Part shown: piece by piece, positions 63,532 through 64,000 of the stretch
How positions within the stretch are numbered: position 1 is the stretch's first letter
Layout of the letters: each line of letters starts with the position of its first letter
Assembly (NCBI RefSeq): GCF_014397025.1
Contig: NZ_JACJUO010000003.1
Coordinates: 62,001-126,000 of the forward strand
Direction of reading: 5' to 3'
Source of the DNA: Ochrobactrum sp. Marseille-Q0166
GTDB taxonomy: Bacteria > Pseudomonadota > Alphaproteobacteria > Rhizobiales > Rhizobiaceae
Length of the DNA stretch: 64,000 nucleotides
Translations under genes and position numbers: made by a program
Notes under the pieces: generated by a model
Databases searched by the model: none
What the model was told of the DNA's origin: nothing
The model's input: the letters and a program-made list of their open reading frames with translations, nothing else

Positions 63532-64000
63532 ATGTTGACTGAAGAAGAACGTCTTATTGCTGCCAAAGCCATTCTTGCTGCTGAGAAATCACGCATACCG
63601 ATGGTACAACCGTCCAAGCAGTGGCCAGAGATGGAGCTTGAAGATGCATATCGCATTCAGGACCTTTGGGCCGAAGCGCGTATCGCCGAAGGCGCCAAGG
63701 TGGTTGGCCACAAAATAGGCCTGACGTCGCGTGCAATGCAACTCGCCTCAAAGATGACCGAGCCGGATTACGGCCGAATTCTTGACGATGCTCTGTTCAA
63801 TGATGGCGCTCAAATACCAACTTCTACCTTCATCAAACCTCGTCTTGAAGTCGAACTGGCTTTTATCATGGGCGAGGATCTGATGGGCGAAGGCACGCGT
63901 GTGCATGACGTCTTACGTGCGACCGAATTTGTCGTTCCTGCACTGGAAATAATCGATTATCGTACCGAAGTGCCACGCGCTATCACTGATACCATTGCTG
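63532..64000 (+). CDS. 2-Oxo-hept-4-ene-1,7-dioate hydratase-like (HpaH family), 5' part
   Basis: The first 156 codons of a FAH-superfamily hydratase; the gene runs off the window. Typical segments: LEDAYRIQDLWAEARIAEGA, VVGHKIGLTSRAMQLASKM, TEPDYGRILDDALF, IKPRLEVELAFIMGEDL and VVPALEIIDYR, where the glutamates of EVELAF bind Mg. The match is closest to HpaH/HpcG and MhpD-type hydratases, which add water to 2-oxo-alkenoates made by extradiol (meta) cleavage. It starts nine bases after the dioxygenase stop. The pairing with an intradiol dioxygenase is unusual. Confidence 0.85.
   Translation, partial: MLTEEERLIAAKAILAAEKSRIPMVQPSKQWPEMELEDAYRIQDLWAEARIAEGAKVVGHKIGLTSRAMQLASKMTEPDYGRILDDALFNDGAQIPTSTFIKPRLEVELAFIMGEDLMGEGTRVHDVLRATEFVVPALEIIDYRTEVPRAITDTIA

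Noticed and set aside
1..64000. CRISPR arrays, tRNA or rRNA genes, phage genes or replication origin
   Set aside because: I looked for regular direct repeats with spacers, cloverleaf-like sequences, rRNA motifs, integrases and repABC-type genes and saw none.

Overview
The window looks like an accessory, catabolically rich stretch (plasmid, chromid or genomic island) of an alphaproteobacterium. Gene style, the IS types, the fused DppDF-like ATPases, CoxI/CoxF-type XdhC proteins and a second 5-aminolevulinate synthase suggest Rhizobiales, most likely Brucellaceae (Ochrobactrum/Brucella). This placement is inference from gene content; no rRNA, tRNA or replication gene is present. The window is a mosaic of metabolic cassettes whose borders are marked by decayed insertion sequences, above all IS6-family relics. 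No complete transposase gene was found.

Left to right: (1) 1-6063, a dipeptide/opine-type ABC importer, an Lrp/AsnC regulator and a DadA-like FAD oxidoreductase, a probable amine/D-amino-acid/opine catabolic locus. (2) 6126-9430, a graveyard of IS30, IS6 and IS21 remnants plus a beheaded hutC-like regulator. (3) 9445-26293, a MocR regulator divergent from twelve co-oriented genes: degradative HMG-CoA reductase, CoA-transferase, enoyl-CoA hydratase, HMG-CoA lyase, two solute-binding proteins, two M20 amidohydrolases, a peptide-type ABC importer and a PNPOx-reductase-ferredoxin fusion. This is a route turning mevalonate or 3-hydroxy-3-methylglutarate, perhaps released from amide conjugates, into acetyl-CoA and acetoacetate. 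(4) 26330-28187, remnants of a Tn3 transposase, an ABC exporter and FepD/FepG-like iron permeases. (5) 28271-33819, a siderophore uptake unit: TonB receptor, RhtX/FptX-like MFS importer, FAD monooxygenase and AraC regulator. (6) 33832-35040, IS6 and IS3 remnants. (7) 35434-43563, an apparently G+C-richer island for an isoquinoline-1-oxidoreductase-type molybdoenzyme (IorAB plus triheme cytochrome c), its maturation proteins (two XdhC halves, a MoeA/MobA fusion) and a GAF-Fis regulator. (8) 43635-44448, an IS6 relic. (9) 44688-51942, 5-aminolevulinate synthase, a small membrane protein, a MocR regulator, a nitrilase, a cyanide-insensitive-type bd oxidase (CioAB) and a DUF2474 mini-subunit. (10) 52228-54650, an IS6 relic, three small exported proteins, a mini membrane protein and another IS6-type fragment. 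(11) 55207-62419, a minus-strand operon with GntR regulator, TIM-barrel enzyme, polar amino-acid-type ABC importer, type II dehydroquinase, Gfo/Idh/MocA dehydrogenase and AroE-like dehydrogenase, probably for quinate/shikimate-like compounds. (12) Divergent from it, an intradiol (hydroxyquinol-type) dioxygenase and the start of an HpaH-like hydratase.

The most interesting item is region 9. The 5-aminolevulinate synthase promoter and the MocR promoter carry the same three-half-site operator (CATACA, 11-12 nt, TGTATG, 9 nt, CATACA). One PLP-domain regulator therefore probably links extra heme synthesis to a nitrilase and a cyanide-tolerant oxidase, a plausible nitrile/cyanide tolerance regulon.
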